DNA of 64,000 nucleotides, taken from the NCBI GenBank assembly GCA_022578965.1, contig MU400569.1:184346-248345 (forward strand), in the 5' to 3' direction. Below are positions 44,730 to 56,615 of this stretch, one piece after another. The stretch is from Xylaria sp. FL1777 (Eukaryota > Ascomycota > Sordariomycetes > Xylariales > Xylariaceae). The translations under genes and the position numbers were made by a program. A model generated the notes under the pieces. That model ran no database searches. It had not been told where the DNA came from and was given only the letters and a program-made list of their open reading frames with translations. The stretch's first letter is position 1. Every line of letters starts with the position of its first letter.

Positions 44730-46871
44730 ATGGAGACTTCACCCATCCTACCTAACGACGCTATCCGCCAAGCTGTGCAAGATGGCGCCATACAGGAAAT
44801 CAACCCCTCGGTGATGCCCTATCTCGAGAACATCTTCAACTGCCATGCAAACCCCGAGAAAAGATGGCAAAAGGACCAGATCATCAGCTTCCTCCACCAT
44901 CGTCAAGCTGACAAGCTCACCGACGCTTCTAGCGACACTGCCGCCAAGGATGAGCTTGACTTTAGCGGCTTTCTGCGGCACATGACGTCCGCAGCAGCAA
45001 ACGCCCTCGCACCGCCCTTGGAGACTGATCTTTCGTGGCCACTGTCGAGCTACTACATTAGCTCCAGTCATAACACCTATCTCACCGGGAACCAGCTGAA
45101 CAGCGACTCGGATGCTGTCGCCTACAAGAATGTGCTGCTGCGGGGATGTCGGTGCGTCGAGATAGATGTCTGGGACGGCAACGACTCGGATTCTGAGTCC
45201 GACTCCTCCGACAGCGACAGCGATAGTGACAGCGATGGTTCAAAGGGCAAGAAGGGTGCCAAGGAGCCGAGCCGAACCCAGAAAATCGCGTCTCGGCTTC
45301 CTCGATCGCTTACGGGGCGACTAGAGAAAACCTCGCTCGGCAGCAAATTGACCACCAAGAAAGACGGCGCAGCCATAGAAGATACCCCCAAAAAGGAGCA
45401 GGAGAGTACGCCTGATGCAACGGTGCCCTTACGGAAGACGCCGAGTCCCAAAGCAGTAGCTGTTGAGCCAAGGGTCCTGCACGGGTACACCCTTACTAAA
45501 GAGGTCTCTTTTCGAGATGTTTGCGAAGCGATCCGGGACTACGCTTTTGTAGTTTCCGACTTGCCCGTAATCGTGAGTCTGGAAGTCCACTGCAGCACTC
45601 AACAGCAGGAAATGATGGTTCAGATCATGAACGAGACCTGGGCCGAATACCTTCTGCCTAAGCCTCGCGAGGAGGCCAAACGTCTCCCAGCACCTGGTGA
45701 CTTACGTCGAAAGATCCTTGTCAAGGTTAAATACGCACCACCCGGCACATCTCAACCGGCCGCAGGTGATGAAGAAGAGGCCGAAGATCGTTTGCCCCCA
45801 GAGGTCCAAGCCGATCCTAAGTCCAAGGCGGCAAAGCCTAAGAAACCATCCAAAATAATCCAGGCACTCTCCGTGCTCGGCATATATACACAAGGCGTGT
45901 CTTTTAAGTCGTTAACACAGCCAGAAGCATCGATGCCGACGCATATCTTCTCACTATCGGAGGGCGGCGTGGAAGAAGTGCACGATAACAATGCACATCT
46001 TCTGTTCGAACACAACAGGCGATACATGATGAGAACCTACCCTTCGGGGATGCGCATTCAGTCGTCGAACCTCGACCCGCCTGTCTTCGTAAGTAGTTCT
46101 TTTTTTACAGCTCTTTTCTCTCCCACTTCCTTCCTACGAAGATGGATGCTACGTGATGACAGCACCTAGTGCTTGAACTAGGACTAGATCAAACAACAGG
46201 GACAATTAGCTAATGAATCTCACGGACTACAGTGGCGTAAGGGCATTCAGATCGTCGCGCTCAATTGGCAGAAGTGGGACGAGGGGATGATGCTCAACGA
46301 GGGCATGTTCACAGGCACAGGCGGCTATGTGCTCAAACCCGAGGGGTATCGCGGGGAGAAGACTCCTAGCGAACGTGACAGCAGCGCAGAAGTCTCCGCC
46401 ACCATCTCCTCGCCTGCGATCTCCCACCGCACGCTCACCCTGAAGATCACGATCTTTGCCGCGCAAGACCTCCCGCTCCCGCATAAGGATGATAAGGCGA
46501 AAGGTTTTAAGCCCTATATCAAGATCGAGCTGCATACGGCGCCACCGCCTACACTCCTCGGACTAAAGCACGAGGATGGACACGCAAAGGAAGGCGAGTA
46601 CAAGGCGCGTACGCGCACGCAGAAGGGCTTGCATCCGGATTTCAAGGGCGAAACGCTCGCGTTCGAGCGCGTGGCTGGCGTCGTCCCCGAGCTGGCATTC
46701 GTGCGGTTCCTCGTCAAAGACGACGAGATTGGCCGTGACGACCTCGCTGCGTGGGCTTGCATCAGGCTTGATAGGCTGTGCTCTGGCTATCGCTTTGTGC
46801 ATTTGTTTACTGCTAAAGGCGCGGTTAGCCCCGGTGTTGTGCTCGTCAAGGTGGAGAAAACCCTGGGGTAG
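44730..46871 (+). CDS. PLC1: Phosphoinositide-specific phospholipase C (X, Y, C2)
   Basis: Two exons, 44730-46088 and 46233-46871, giving 665 aa. It hydrolyses PIP2 to diacylglycerol and inositol trisphosphate. Order: an EF-hand-like region (residues 1-100), X domain (about 105-310), Y domain (about 385-490), C2 domain (about 510-660). The X-domain active site is intact: [12 protein letters not shown] (His114, Asn115), VEIDVWDG (Glu144, Asp146), RVLHGYTLT (His251) and SLEVHCS (Glu285). The Y domain has [11 protein letters not shown] and [16 protein letters not shown]; across the splice it continues IQVVALNWQK-like as [20 protein letters not shown]. The odd point is about 95 residues of Asp/Ser then Lys/Pro-rich insertion between Asp146 and His251, where PLC-delta-type enzymes have about a dozen residues. 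Confidence 0.95.
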
Positions 46872-46925
46872 GAATGAGGGGGAATAGAGAAGAATGAATT
46901 CAGGTAGGTTATTCGGACGCCAGTG

Positions 46926-46963
46926 CATCATCATCATCATCATCATCACCACCACCACCACCA
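46926..46963. repeat. CAT/CAC trinucleotide microsatellite
   Basis: About seven CAT units followed by about five CAC units shortly after the phospholipase C stop codon. Confidence 0.8.
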
Positions 46964-47411
46964 TTAGCTTAAGAGAAAGGGGAGCGTTAAAATTGCATTA
47001 TGTGGATAAACATGTTTTAGTGACAGACCACCTATCCAGTTGGTCGGACGAAAATAAACGGCCATGAAGCATAGTTTTGGTCTAGATCGATGCACATGAC
47101 TCAATCAATATTCATTCAATTAAGATTCGCCAATTTTGATGATTGAGACCAGCCAGAATACGGCTGTATACGTGATATCAGCGACTCTGACAGCGTCGAT
47201 TCGCCTGTTCGGAACCGGACCCTTCTGTTCGGGCCCGTAACTAGGTACTTAGGTAATTTAATGATGAGCGGCGCTCACCTGCGGGTTGGAGAGTCTCCGG
47301 TGTTCTCGGACAATTCGGACAATTCCAGCATCCCGTTCTCTGCCGATTTTTGGATGCCTGAAATTTTAATTCAATCGTGATACGATTGTGTATTCACGCT
47401 AGATGAAAAAA

Positions 47412-47522
47412 ATGCGCCGAGAAATGAAGCCGCACGCAAAACGCCCACGAATTGGTTGCGTCAGCTGCAATAGGCACCAGGCAGACCTTGAAGTCCGTAC
47501 CTGCGTCGACATCGATGTATAG
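47412..47522 (+). pseudogene. Relic of a Zn2Cys6 zinc-cluster DNA-binding domain
   Basis: A 36-codon frame reads RPRIGCVSCNRHQADLEVRT then CVDIDV and stops. The start matches the fungal zinc cluster (basic residues, G-C-x2-C-x-R/x-x-x), but the family's K-C-D-E step is lost (AD-LEVR-TC instead of a KCDE-x-R-P-x-C spacing) and the last cysteines are missing. It lies 226 bp upstream of the FAD monooxygenase, where a pathway-specific regulator might once have stood. This is a pattern-based inference from a short stretch. Confidence 0.35.
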
Positions 47523-47748
47523 TATAGGTAGCACGTCTCGTGCTTGAAATTATAAATAGTGAGATGTCCTGACTCGTTCAGAGGTAAGCGGCGACAGTAT
47601 TACGGGCTTTGCTGTAGAGTTCTCTAGACCACCTGTCTCTTACCTAGTTATCTAACCATCTATCAAGTCCTCAAGCTATTATTCATTTCACCTTACAGTA
47701 TCTACCTACTTACACTATCATACATCCCTCTCACTCATCCAAAACACC

Positions 47749-49165
47749 ATGTCTACACCAGCCCCCATCGCCATCATCGGCGGCGGCCCTGGAGGCCTGA
47801 CGCTCGCGCGCTTCCTCGAGCTCGCAGGAACCGACTATGTCGTCTTCGAGCGGGACGCCTCCCCAGACGCAAACCAACAGGGCGGCACCCTGGACCTGCA
47901 CGCGGGGTCGGGCCTGACGGCCCTCGACGCCACGGGGTTGCGCGATGAGTTCGAGAACTTCGCGCGCCATGAGGCAGCCGTCTTCACGGTGCAGGACTGG
48001 CGCGGCGGGAACAGGTACAGAGCTGACCCCGGCGAGGGCGACAACGATCGCCCCGAGATCGACCGCGCGCGGCTCAGGAAGCTCCTGCTCGACTCCATCC
48101 CCGCGACCCGCGTTCGTTGGGGCAAGGCGTTGAAGGCTGTCGAGCGCGACGAGAGCTCTAGTGATATTGAGGGCGCTAAGGGCTGGGTCCTGCGCTTTGC
48201 TGATGGCTCTTCTGAGAGCGGGTTTCGCCTTGTTGTTGGTGCTGATGGCGCTTTTAGTGCTGTGCGGCCATTGGTATGTGACCTGATCATAAAACTCTAA
48301 CCCTTCTCTCATTTCCCTTTATTGAATTTCAGATTTACTATTCATCCCTACCCCCCCCCCCTTTTTTTTTTCCCCCTCTTTTCTCCTTTTTATTTTAGTG
48401 ATATTTTTATTTTCGTCACAGAATTACTCACATCTCTATTAGATCACACCCGCCAAACCGCAGTACTCGGGCAAGACGTACTTCGAGGGCCGCCTGACGC
48501 CAGGCACCCCCCAGCACACCGCGGCGCTGGAGATGGTCGGGCCCGGCAACTCGGCGGCCATGGGCGCGGGGCGCGTCCTCGTCGTGCAGCAGATGGGCGA
48601 CCGCTCGTACCGCATGTACGCGGGCGTCGAGGAGCCGGACACGTCGCTCACGCGCGCCGGCGGCGTCCTCGACTTCGCCACGGACATCGAGAGGTCGCGC
48701 GCGGCGCTGCTCGACCTCTACTACGCCGACTGGGCGCCCCATCTCCGCGCCTACATCCAGAACGCCGAGGGCCCCTGGCGCGTCTGGCCGCTGTACACCC
48801 TCGACGCGGCCGCCTTCGCGCCCGACGCCCCCTGGACCCGCGCCCCCGGCGTCACGCTGCTCGGCGACGCCGCGCACGTCGCGCTGCCCAACGGCGAGGG
48901 CGTCAACGCTGCTATGCTGGATGCGCTGAAGCTCTCCGAGGCCCTGGCTGCTGAGTTGAGCGGCGGCGCGAAGAACGGGGATGACGATGACGACGCTGCG
49001 GCCGTCGAGCGCGCTATCGTTGCTTATGAGACTGAGATGCGCGTGCGCGCGCGCGAACATGTCGAGGATGGCGTCATGATGAACGATACGATGTATAAGG
49101 CTGATGGCGCAGAGCGCATGATTGCTTTCTTCAAAAAGTTCGCTGAAAGTGCTCAGCAGTCGTGA
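47749..49165 (+). CDS. FAD-dependent monooxygenase, Tet(X)-like
   Basis: Two exons, 47749-48273 and 48443-49165, giving 415 aa. The 169-nt intron contains long C, T and C homopolymer runs (48353-48378). Flavin-binding signatures are present: IAIIGGGPGGLTLARFLE at residues 7-24, the VFERD acidic end of strand 2 (Glu about 34), a DG motif in VVGADGAFSAVRP, and LLGDAAHVALPNGEGVNAA (Gly-Asp at 316-317). This is the class A flavoprotein hydroxylase layout, closest in feel to Tet(X)-type enzymes, which hydroxylate aromatic or polyketide substrates with NADPH. No membrane anchor or signal peptide is seen. Codon use is very GC-rich compared with neighbours. The substrate is unknown; a secondary-metabolite or detoxification role is likely. 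Confidence 0.92.
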
Positions 49166-49616
49166 GAGACAGAGAAAGAGAGAGATTGAGAGAGAGTATA
49201 CTTGGGTTTCTTTTGTTTTGCTTTGATGTTTTTGAATTTATTAGATAGGTAGATAGCCGGTTTATACCCCCCTCATGTATTCGAATTTCGTCATGTACTA
49301 GTAGATAGGTAGATAGGTAGATAGTTATTATATAGGTAGATAGTCACAGCGCCATTAGATGTGCCCAATTGATATACATATATCAGAAAAGTATCTCTTC
49401 TGCCAGTGCGCGTGGGAACGAGGGTGAAATGGTGCATAGCATTCAATTATATCGGTAGGTTACTACATCATCGTGATTACGGGTATCTGGATTAAATAGC
49501 CTACCGACTCCTAAAGTTTCGCAGCACCTCTTCCGCGGAGCAAACCAAATTCTGGTCCCCTTACCACCCAGCCGACTGAGCTTCTGCTCCGTATCTTACA
49601 CAGAAGCTAAATAAAA
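49166..49616. other. Convergent 3' spacer with tetranucleotide repeats
   Basis: Spacer between two converging genes. It includes the GA-rich run at 49165-49198 and the TAGA/TAGG repeat listed separately. Confidence 0.5.
49240..49345. repeat. TAGATAGG tetranucleotide-type repeat
   Basis: Interrupted TAGA/TAGG units over about 100 bp in three clusters. Confidence 0.7.
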
Positions 49617-51999
49617 TTATTTAGTGGAATTATTATCTTGCGGAGATAGATGGTGTCCCAGTTCCTCCTCTAAGGACGTATGATTGTCGGTAGTAGATAT
49701 CAGTCCAATTGGCCCCCACGAGCGACCCTTGAGATTGGCAATTGCTGTGTCGAATGCCTTCCGCCGAGCTGCATAGGTTCCGTTGGATATCGTTGAAGTC
49801 GGCGACTCCCCTTGTAGATCCGGCTCACTATCTAGATCTAGATCTATGCTGTCCGGGGACGAGTCATATTCATGTTTATATATATCACTAATCCCAAGGT
49901 CAGGAGAGATAGCGCCGGGTTCCTGCTGCATTTCCGCTTGACTCTGCATGTGTGAATGAGGTACGGATTTGGTCGAATCGGACACGTGTGAGATTTCCGC
50001 CGGGTACACTATAGGGCTTGATCCACGCGAGGCAGAATTCGTTGTCTGCTGAGAATTACGGCCTGGTTCGTTCTCTTGCCATTTGGCTAGTTCTTTAGCT
50101 CTCTCGTCTAGAATTGCGTCATACTCAAACGTGTCACCGGAACAACAGTCGCTAAATAATCCACCAATTGACCATTCCTTCTGCAGCCAAGAGTCGGCAT
50201 CGAAAGTGCACGGTGTGATATCCCTCGGTTTGAATGCCCGGGTAAAATCTCGAAGTTCAGGTAGGGAGGAATGTCGCGCATACGGAAAGTGGATGACGCT
50301 CGGGAGCGACTTGCTAGTATTTGCTTCGTCTCTCTCTTTGATTGGGTTACGGATCGCCTCAAGCTTGCGAAACAATGACTTCACAAGTGTAGTCACCGCA
50401 TCGTCTGTCGTGCCATCTATATCGGCAGTTAAGCTTATATCCCGACCACTGCTCCAAGCTTGCTTGACCATGTGCATGGACGGATATAGCTCTGCTGGTA
50501 GTTTATCACTAACAGACATCCTAGCATAGTTGAGAATCAATCTCTTATGACTTTGGGGTTGAGACTTACAGATGTAGAATCTCTAATATGTCTTCCGGCG
50601 TTAGTACGGTAGCTTGTGTCACTACTAGAGTCAGCAACTACTCTTTTGGGTAAATATTATGCCACTGATGCATGCTGCCGAGACATGTTGAGAGTCCACA
50701 GTTTACTAGAAAGGGAAGAAAATGACTCCAGTGTGCACATACAGTCTTCGCCTCCACCACCGATGCCGACTTCCATCACGTCTCGTCCGTCCTTGAGGTG
50801 CGTAACGATCGGGCGGATCCAGACGACTGGCTTAGTGTCCATCACACTACAGCCCATGCCCTTCCCGCAACTGTGAATCCTGACGTTTTCATCACGGGTC
50901 AAACAACCTCCATGTGGGCTGTTTCCGCATGTAAACCCGACAAGAGCGGGTGCTTCCTTGGCTAGATGCGTTTGAGCTGCCCATCGGTTGTCCTTCGGTT
51001 TCGTGACTAGCGATTCGAAGACTCGCATTTTATATTCGTCGACATGGATCTAGTATCATGTGAGGTGATGTCGACGGGCTATAAAGAGAATCATACCTTT
51101 GAGTTCAGTGCTTTTGACAACGCAATCCAGACTTCTTCGTAACTGCGCCGGGTCAGGTCGTTCGCGGTGATAGGCTTAGTGTTCTTACCCATACGTCCAT
51201 GCTTGGAAATGGAAGATGGTATCTTGAGGATACTTTTGGAGTTTCTCGAATAGCTCGTGTAAGCCTTCTGCCTTAGTTTGCAGAGGGTAATCGTCAAGAA
51301 CCGAGGTGTCTAAGTAAATGCGGTCAAGAGTCTTCCACCCCGACGAGTACTCAATCATATTCGGGTTTTGCGTGATAGCCGTTATGAATCGTGGCTCACA
51401 CCTGATATCTCCTGTATACAGCACGGCCTTGCCAAAGCCTTCAAATACTGCAACCTCGAATATCAGCTGAGGGAGTGCTTTTAGCTGATTGTTCACTCAC
51501 GGAACATTACAGCTCCCACACAATGATTGGCGTCTAGGAGTGTAACCTGTACGGTGCGTCCAGGAAGAAGCTCTATGTTGATGGGCGTGTCAAGAGGGAG
51601 GGGCTTCAGCTTCTTTTCGAGATGCTTATACGTCTGTTGCCGGGGGTCTTCCAATATTCCCCTGGCAGAGTTTAAACGGACGGACAACTTCTCGAGACGG
51701 AGCAATATCTCTTTAGTCGCTGCAGAACAGTATATACTTGAAGTTGTCAGCTTAAGGGGAAATGGAATGCTGGAGACAAACGATGCTCACAAAGACCCAT
51801 CGAAGGTTTCGAGGCCAGCGAGATGGTCGCTGTGAACGTGGCTGAGAAAGCAAGCCAGTGGTGGCGGAAAGCCAGGCAGTCGACGAAAGAAGTCAACTGC
51901 GTCGCGAGTGCTGTTAGGCGGAGGTCTTGTTATCATGGAGGTGTCGTACTGACTTCTTATATCCGGGAACTCGGATACGATGCCCTTAAACGTCGACAT
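49617..51999 (-). CDS. Artemis/SNM1-like DNA repair nuclease (metallo-beta-lactamase + DRMBL)
   Basis: Seven exons on the minus strand: 51999-51791, 51736-51501, 51447-51189, 51142-51097, 51049-50743, 50624-50570, 50520-49617, giving 671 aa. Most introns are only 46-54 nt. The fifth (50625-50742, 118 nt) is my inference: it is the split that avoids stops and joins GGGGEDL to VTQATVLTPEDILEIL. The family are 5'-3' exonucleases and hairpin nucleases acting in crosslink repair and end joining. The metal site is visible: LSHVHSDHLAG (His54, His56, Asp58, His59), LLDANHCVGAVMF (His) and LYTGDIR (Asp). The DRMBL part follows (ALVGFTCGN-containing region) and VIHFPYARHSSLPELRDFTR is its conserved end. 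The last 250 residues are disordered and Ser/Glu-rich. No PSO2-type N-terminal zinc finger is present, so it is nearer to Artemis. Confidence 0.85.
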
Positions 52000-52981
52000 T
52001 GTGAAGACATTCCAGCACAGATTCCAGCACGGTGATGGTGCTTGCCGCCCTGAAACTTCAAGCCTGATGGTCCAGAGATATGCAATGCAGGTAGGTGCAT
52101 CGTCGTATCTACAAGTCGTGTCTACTTAAGTAGATAACAGGCTTCTCACAATTTAATTAAATGGTAAGTTAGATGAAATGGGAATGCACCTGAGAATTGG
52201 TGGTGGTAAAAGGTCACAATCGCGCAGCTTGAATCAGAGTCATAGGTAAAGATGGGAGCTGCCTGCCTAGGTACCTACCTAGTAAGTTTAGTGCTACCCG
52301 AGCAACTCAGCGCAGTAGCCATGCCGCTAAACCCCTTTATATTTTCAAGGCCTAGACGGTTTAAACAGGCGCGTCGATAGCGATGCCTTCAACACTACCC
52401 CCGCATTTCATCGCAACCATTTTCAACTCATTCTCAGATTCAAAACCGAAAGCAGGTATAGTGGTTATGAGTTCTGATCATCTTACTTGCGTCTCATGAA
52501 TCTGAATGCCTAATGGAATATACCGCTTGGTCTCCGCCTGCAAGGCGTTGTCATGAACCTGACGATGCACTTAGCGATAAATAATTGTAGGTGCCGCTGT
52601 TTACCTGCTCTGTTGGGTTGCTCTTCGGCTTAAACTGTTCTGAAGATAGATTTGATTTCACGCACCTTGAGCCAGTTAACAGCTGCTGCTCTATACCACG
52701 CATGTGCTAATAAGCAATGGAACCGAACACTGTTATCTCGATTGGATGAAGACCCCGTATCGCTTCCCCATCCCGTCACCTTTAGCCTCAAAAGGCACCT
52801 ATTGGGGGGCATGATGGAGTCTCCCCTCGATACGCGGAATAGGGTCATCGGACCCTGTAGAGCCGATTATTTCCCATCGGATACAAATTGACTAGGCAAT
52901 CCCAGTGTCTGGCTCACTGCATCGCACTGATCCTGGTTTCTGAAACACAATTGAAAGCCCAGTGAATCAATCACTTCAGGC
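52000..52981. other. Divergent promoter region
   Basis: About 980 bp between the repair nuclease and the GH43 gene. TAGGTACCTACCTAG-like motifs lie at 52268-52285. The 79-codon frame at 52652-52891 has no recognisable content. Confidence 0.5.
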
Positions 52982-54196
52982 ATGCGTCAACGAAATCTCG
53001 TCCGCGCCGCCGCTTTGATCGGCACTTGCATGAGCTTTACGGCTGCGAACCCGATCAGTTTACGAGAATTCGGCCTTCAAGCTGAGCCGCGTGCAGATTT
53101 AAACCTAGTGGGCTACTTGGGTGCCTTCTTCCTCGGCGCCGATCCATATGTATACCTTTATCAGAGCAGCGGGAACAGCCCAACATCATTCAAGGCCTTG
53201 AATGGGGGGCAGCCTGTGTTGAAACCGACGAAGGGTACTGGCGGCGTCCGAGATCCTGCTTTAGTCCAAGGTGGCGGCGCTGAGGCAGGCAAGAAATGGT
53301 ACATCGTGGGCACCGATTTGAACATTGGCAGGGTAAATTACGCTGTACTCTCGGAACTAACCTATACCTATGTAGCTGACAATACAGTAGACCAATTGGG
53401 ATGCTGCGCAGCGAACCGGAAGTAGAGGTATATTCGTGTGGGAGAGCACTGACTTGGTCAATTTCAACAACGAGCGGCTGGTTACAGTGGAAGATGGAAC
53501 GGCAGGCATGGTATGGGCACCAGAAGCCATTTGGGACGCATCGAAGAGTGAGTTTTGAGACGGACTATTACTTATGACGTACTGACCAGACCAGGCCAAT
53601 ATCTTGTTCACTGGGCCTCGAAGTTTGTAGGTCGTATATTCATCTCTGCAGTGGGATGTGTTTGATCAGCTAAACGACCACAGTACTCGACATCCGATCC
53701 GAATCACACGGGCAATCCTTCGACGATTCGCATTCGTTACGCTTATACAAGCGACTTCAAGACGTTCACCGCTCCTCAAACCTATATCGACTACTCACCT
53801 ACAAATATCATTGATCTGGATATTCTTCCTCTGGATAATGAAGGCAAAAACTACCTCCGATTCATGAAGGATGAGTCAAGAAAGACTGTATTTATGGAAT
53901 ATTCGACAAACGGCCTATTCGGAACCTGGACTCGTGCAGGCGGAAGCTCGGGCATCATCACTTCAGGGGTTGAGGGACCTGCAGCATATCGCGACAACGC
54001 CGAAGACACAAAAGTCCACGTGCTACTCGACTTTTATGGGAGCGACGGTTATAGGCCTTATGAAAGCACTGATCCTAAAAATAACAAATGGACCGCAAGC
54101 AGTCGCACGAATTTCCCGTCAAACCTGCGTCATGGTAGTATCCTACCGGTCAACCAGACCCTCTTCGATGCTCTCAGCGAGAGATGGGGCTCATAG
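52982..54196 (+). CDS. Secreted glycoside hydrolase family 43 (arabinosidase/xylosidase-like)
   Basis: Four exons, 52982-53332, 53391-53547, 53595-53626 and 53684-54196, giving 350 aa. The third exon is only 32 nt; all junctions keep phase and restore conserved text (LNIGR-TNWDAAQRTGSRG, WDASK-SQYLVHWASKF-YSTSDP). The signal peptide is about residues 1-22 (cleavage near AANPIS). A five-bladed beta-propeller GH43 is supported by GVRDPALV (Asp91, transition-state Asp), GMVWAPEAIWD and GVEGPAAYRD (Glu277, general acid). The usual first catalytic Asp is not obvious in YLGAFFLGADPYVYLYQ. It would release arabinose or xylose from plant cell-wall polymers, so the fungus probably uses plant material. 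The gene lies 500 bp from the AT-rich block but shows normal composition and no stops. Confidence 0.9.
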
Positions 54197-54700
54197 AGTT
54201 AAGCATCAATTTAGTACACATATAGTGTGTATGGCTGTAAGAAAACCAGCTCCCAATAACACACACTCATAAATTCAACTATAAGGCTTGCCTGTTACAC
54301 ATAAACCTGATTTAAGAGACCTTCGAGTGATCTTATTATATTCGTATTCGTATCCTTATCATGTTCACGCCATGCGCGCGATGTGTTCTCGCATGAGATG
54401 TAACCCCCCTCACGCTCTCAAAGGAGGATTCTTTATGGGTATTATTTTCCCGTTCAAGGCTGGATTGATATCGTAAGCAGTACGGCTCTGCTTCAAAATA
54501 GCGCGCAGCTCGTCCTATAAGATATCGTCGTCGTGTTTTCATATATACTGAAGTAGAGTAGAGTGGCTGAATGAGCTGACTAGCCAGTTGGAGTAAGTCT
54601 GGGCTGAGTTATATGGTAGGAATGAAAGTATGGGTATTGCGCTAGATTTCGAAGTATAGATTTGACCATTACGCTTAACATTATGGAAATTAGCTACGGT
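54197..54700. other. Boundary between balanced DNA and the AT-rich block
   Basis: About 500 bp after the GH43 stop. Composition is normal until about 54640 and then falls within roughly 100 bp into extreme AT richness. No gene is seen. Confidence 0.6.
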
Positions 54701-56528
54701 TGCTTTATTTGTATTATTAGATAGTCCTTTAATTGATTGTTTAATTTTTTAATTTATATATGGCCTAATTGCTTAAATGCATAAGTTATGATTTATTTTT
54801 TTGCAATTAAAGTATTATAGTAAATTTTGTGCAATTATACTGCTTTATTTTATTAGTGTTTTTAATAAAGCTAATTTTTTATTTATTATAAATAATATTA
54901 TAAAACTAATAAATAAGCAATTTATTATTGCTAATTAATATATTTAATTTATTTATTTATTAATTGTTATAATTTTTATAAGCAAATTATAATATATTAT
55001 ATTTAGCTGCTTTAATTAGTAATAAATAAAGCTTGCTTAATATAAGCAATGTAATTATAATTAATAATAAATATTTAAGCTAATAGCTTTTAATTAATAA
55101 AGTTTAAAATAAACATATAAAAATGTTAAACTGTTTTTTTTAATTTAGTTTATAAAGTATTTTTATTTTTTTTAGCAAAATAATAATTAAGTATTAAAAT
55201 ATTAATATAATTTTTAAAGTAGCGTAGCTAAAAAACTGTTTGTTAAAAATTCTTAAAAAGCTAAAAAAAAAGAATTTTTGCTAAAAAGCTAATGCTTTAT
55301 AAAAAAAAAAGCATAATTGCTTTTATATAAACAAAAAAAAACAAAAAATAGCTTTAAAAAAAAATAAAAGTTATTAAAACTTTTAAAAGCTATAATATAA
55401 GCAAATTTAATGCTTATTTATATTAAATAAGTTTAAGTTTATAAGTTAATATATAAAGCTTTTAATAATTAAAAATATACTTTATTTTTTAAGCTAATAT
55501 AATTTTTTATTAAAAAATAAAAAGCAAGATTTTTTAAGTATAAGCTAATTATTGCTTAAAAACTTTATATAAAACATAGCTATTGCTTTTTTATAGCACT
55601 TATTATTAAATAAAAAAACCTTAAAAAAAAGAAAAAAGCATGCTACTTTTATAAATAAAAAGCTATAAAAAAATAAAGCTTGCTTAATAAAACTTACATA
55701 AAATAAAGTAAGCTAAATTAAAAAACAAAAAAACTAAATACTATAAAATATATATAAAAATAAAAGCGTACAAAAAATAAAAATATAAAAGCATTTAAAA
55801 AAAAACTTAAAAGGCTATAAAAAATAAGTTAGTAGTTTTTATAAATATAAACAAAAAAAATTGTTAGGTTTTTTAAAAAAGAAATTTAAAAAAATAGTAC
55901 AAAAAAACCTAAATATATAAAATACCTAAAAATTTTAAGCATTTTATATTTTTTTTTTTTTTTAAACTTATATTTTTACTTAGTTTATTTTTATTATTTT
56001 TTATAGCTTACTTTTTTTATTACTTTTATATAAACTTTATTTTGTTTTGCTATATAACTTAAAAATTTAAAAATTATAGCTTAATTAAATAATTTAGCTA
56101 TAAAAAATTATTAGATTTTTTTATATTAATATATAAAAAACATTAAAACTATTTATAAACAAAAAAAATAAAAATAATTAGCTTATTATTTTTAAAAAGT
56201 ATTAAAGTAACTTTATTTAGCTTAAGCTATTTTAATAATAAGTATAATACTAAAATTAAACTATTATTTATATTTTTTAACTTAAAACTAAATTAATATT
56301 TATTATTTAATAAGTTAAAAATAAATAAATAACTAAACAATTTAAATGTTTTTTTTTATATAAAGCGTTTTAAAAATATTAATAAAATTAAATAAGTTTT
56401 TATTTATTATAATACTTTTTAAACAAAAAAAATAATAAAAATAATATTAAAAAATTGCTTATTTTAAATAAAAGCTTATAAACTACTTAAGCAAAAGTTT
56501 AAGCTTTAAAACTTTAAGCAAAATAAGT

Positions 56529-56615
56529 TTAAGGAATTAATACAAACATATAAAAAATTAATATAAACATATAATTTTACAAACACATAATGCTTTTATT
56601 AGCTTAATTAAAAAA
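56529..56615 (+). repeat. Left terminal inverted repeat
   Basis: Left copy of the 87-bp inverted repeat. Internally it holds two similar sub-repeats (AATTAATACAAACATATAA and AATTAATATAAACATATAA), which are also present in the right copy. Confidence 0.75.

Larger units (their letters stand above)
46872..47748. other. Intergenic with microsatellite and zinc-cluster relic
   Basis: About 880 bp. It contains the CAT/CAC microsatellite (46926-46963), the relic frame at 47412-47522 and several TACCTA motifs just before the monooxygenase. Confidence 0.5.

Noticed and set aside
48322..48954. 210-codon Arg/Ala-rich frame over the monooxygenase second exon
   Set aside because: A by-product of GC-rich coding in the true frame; it includes the intron and lacks any domain.
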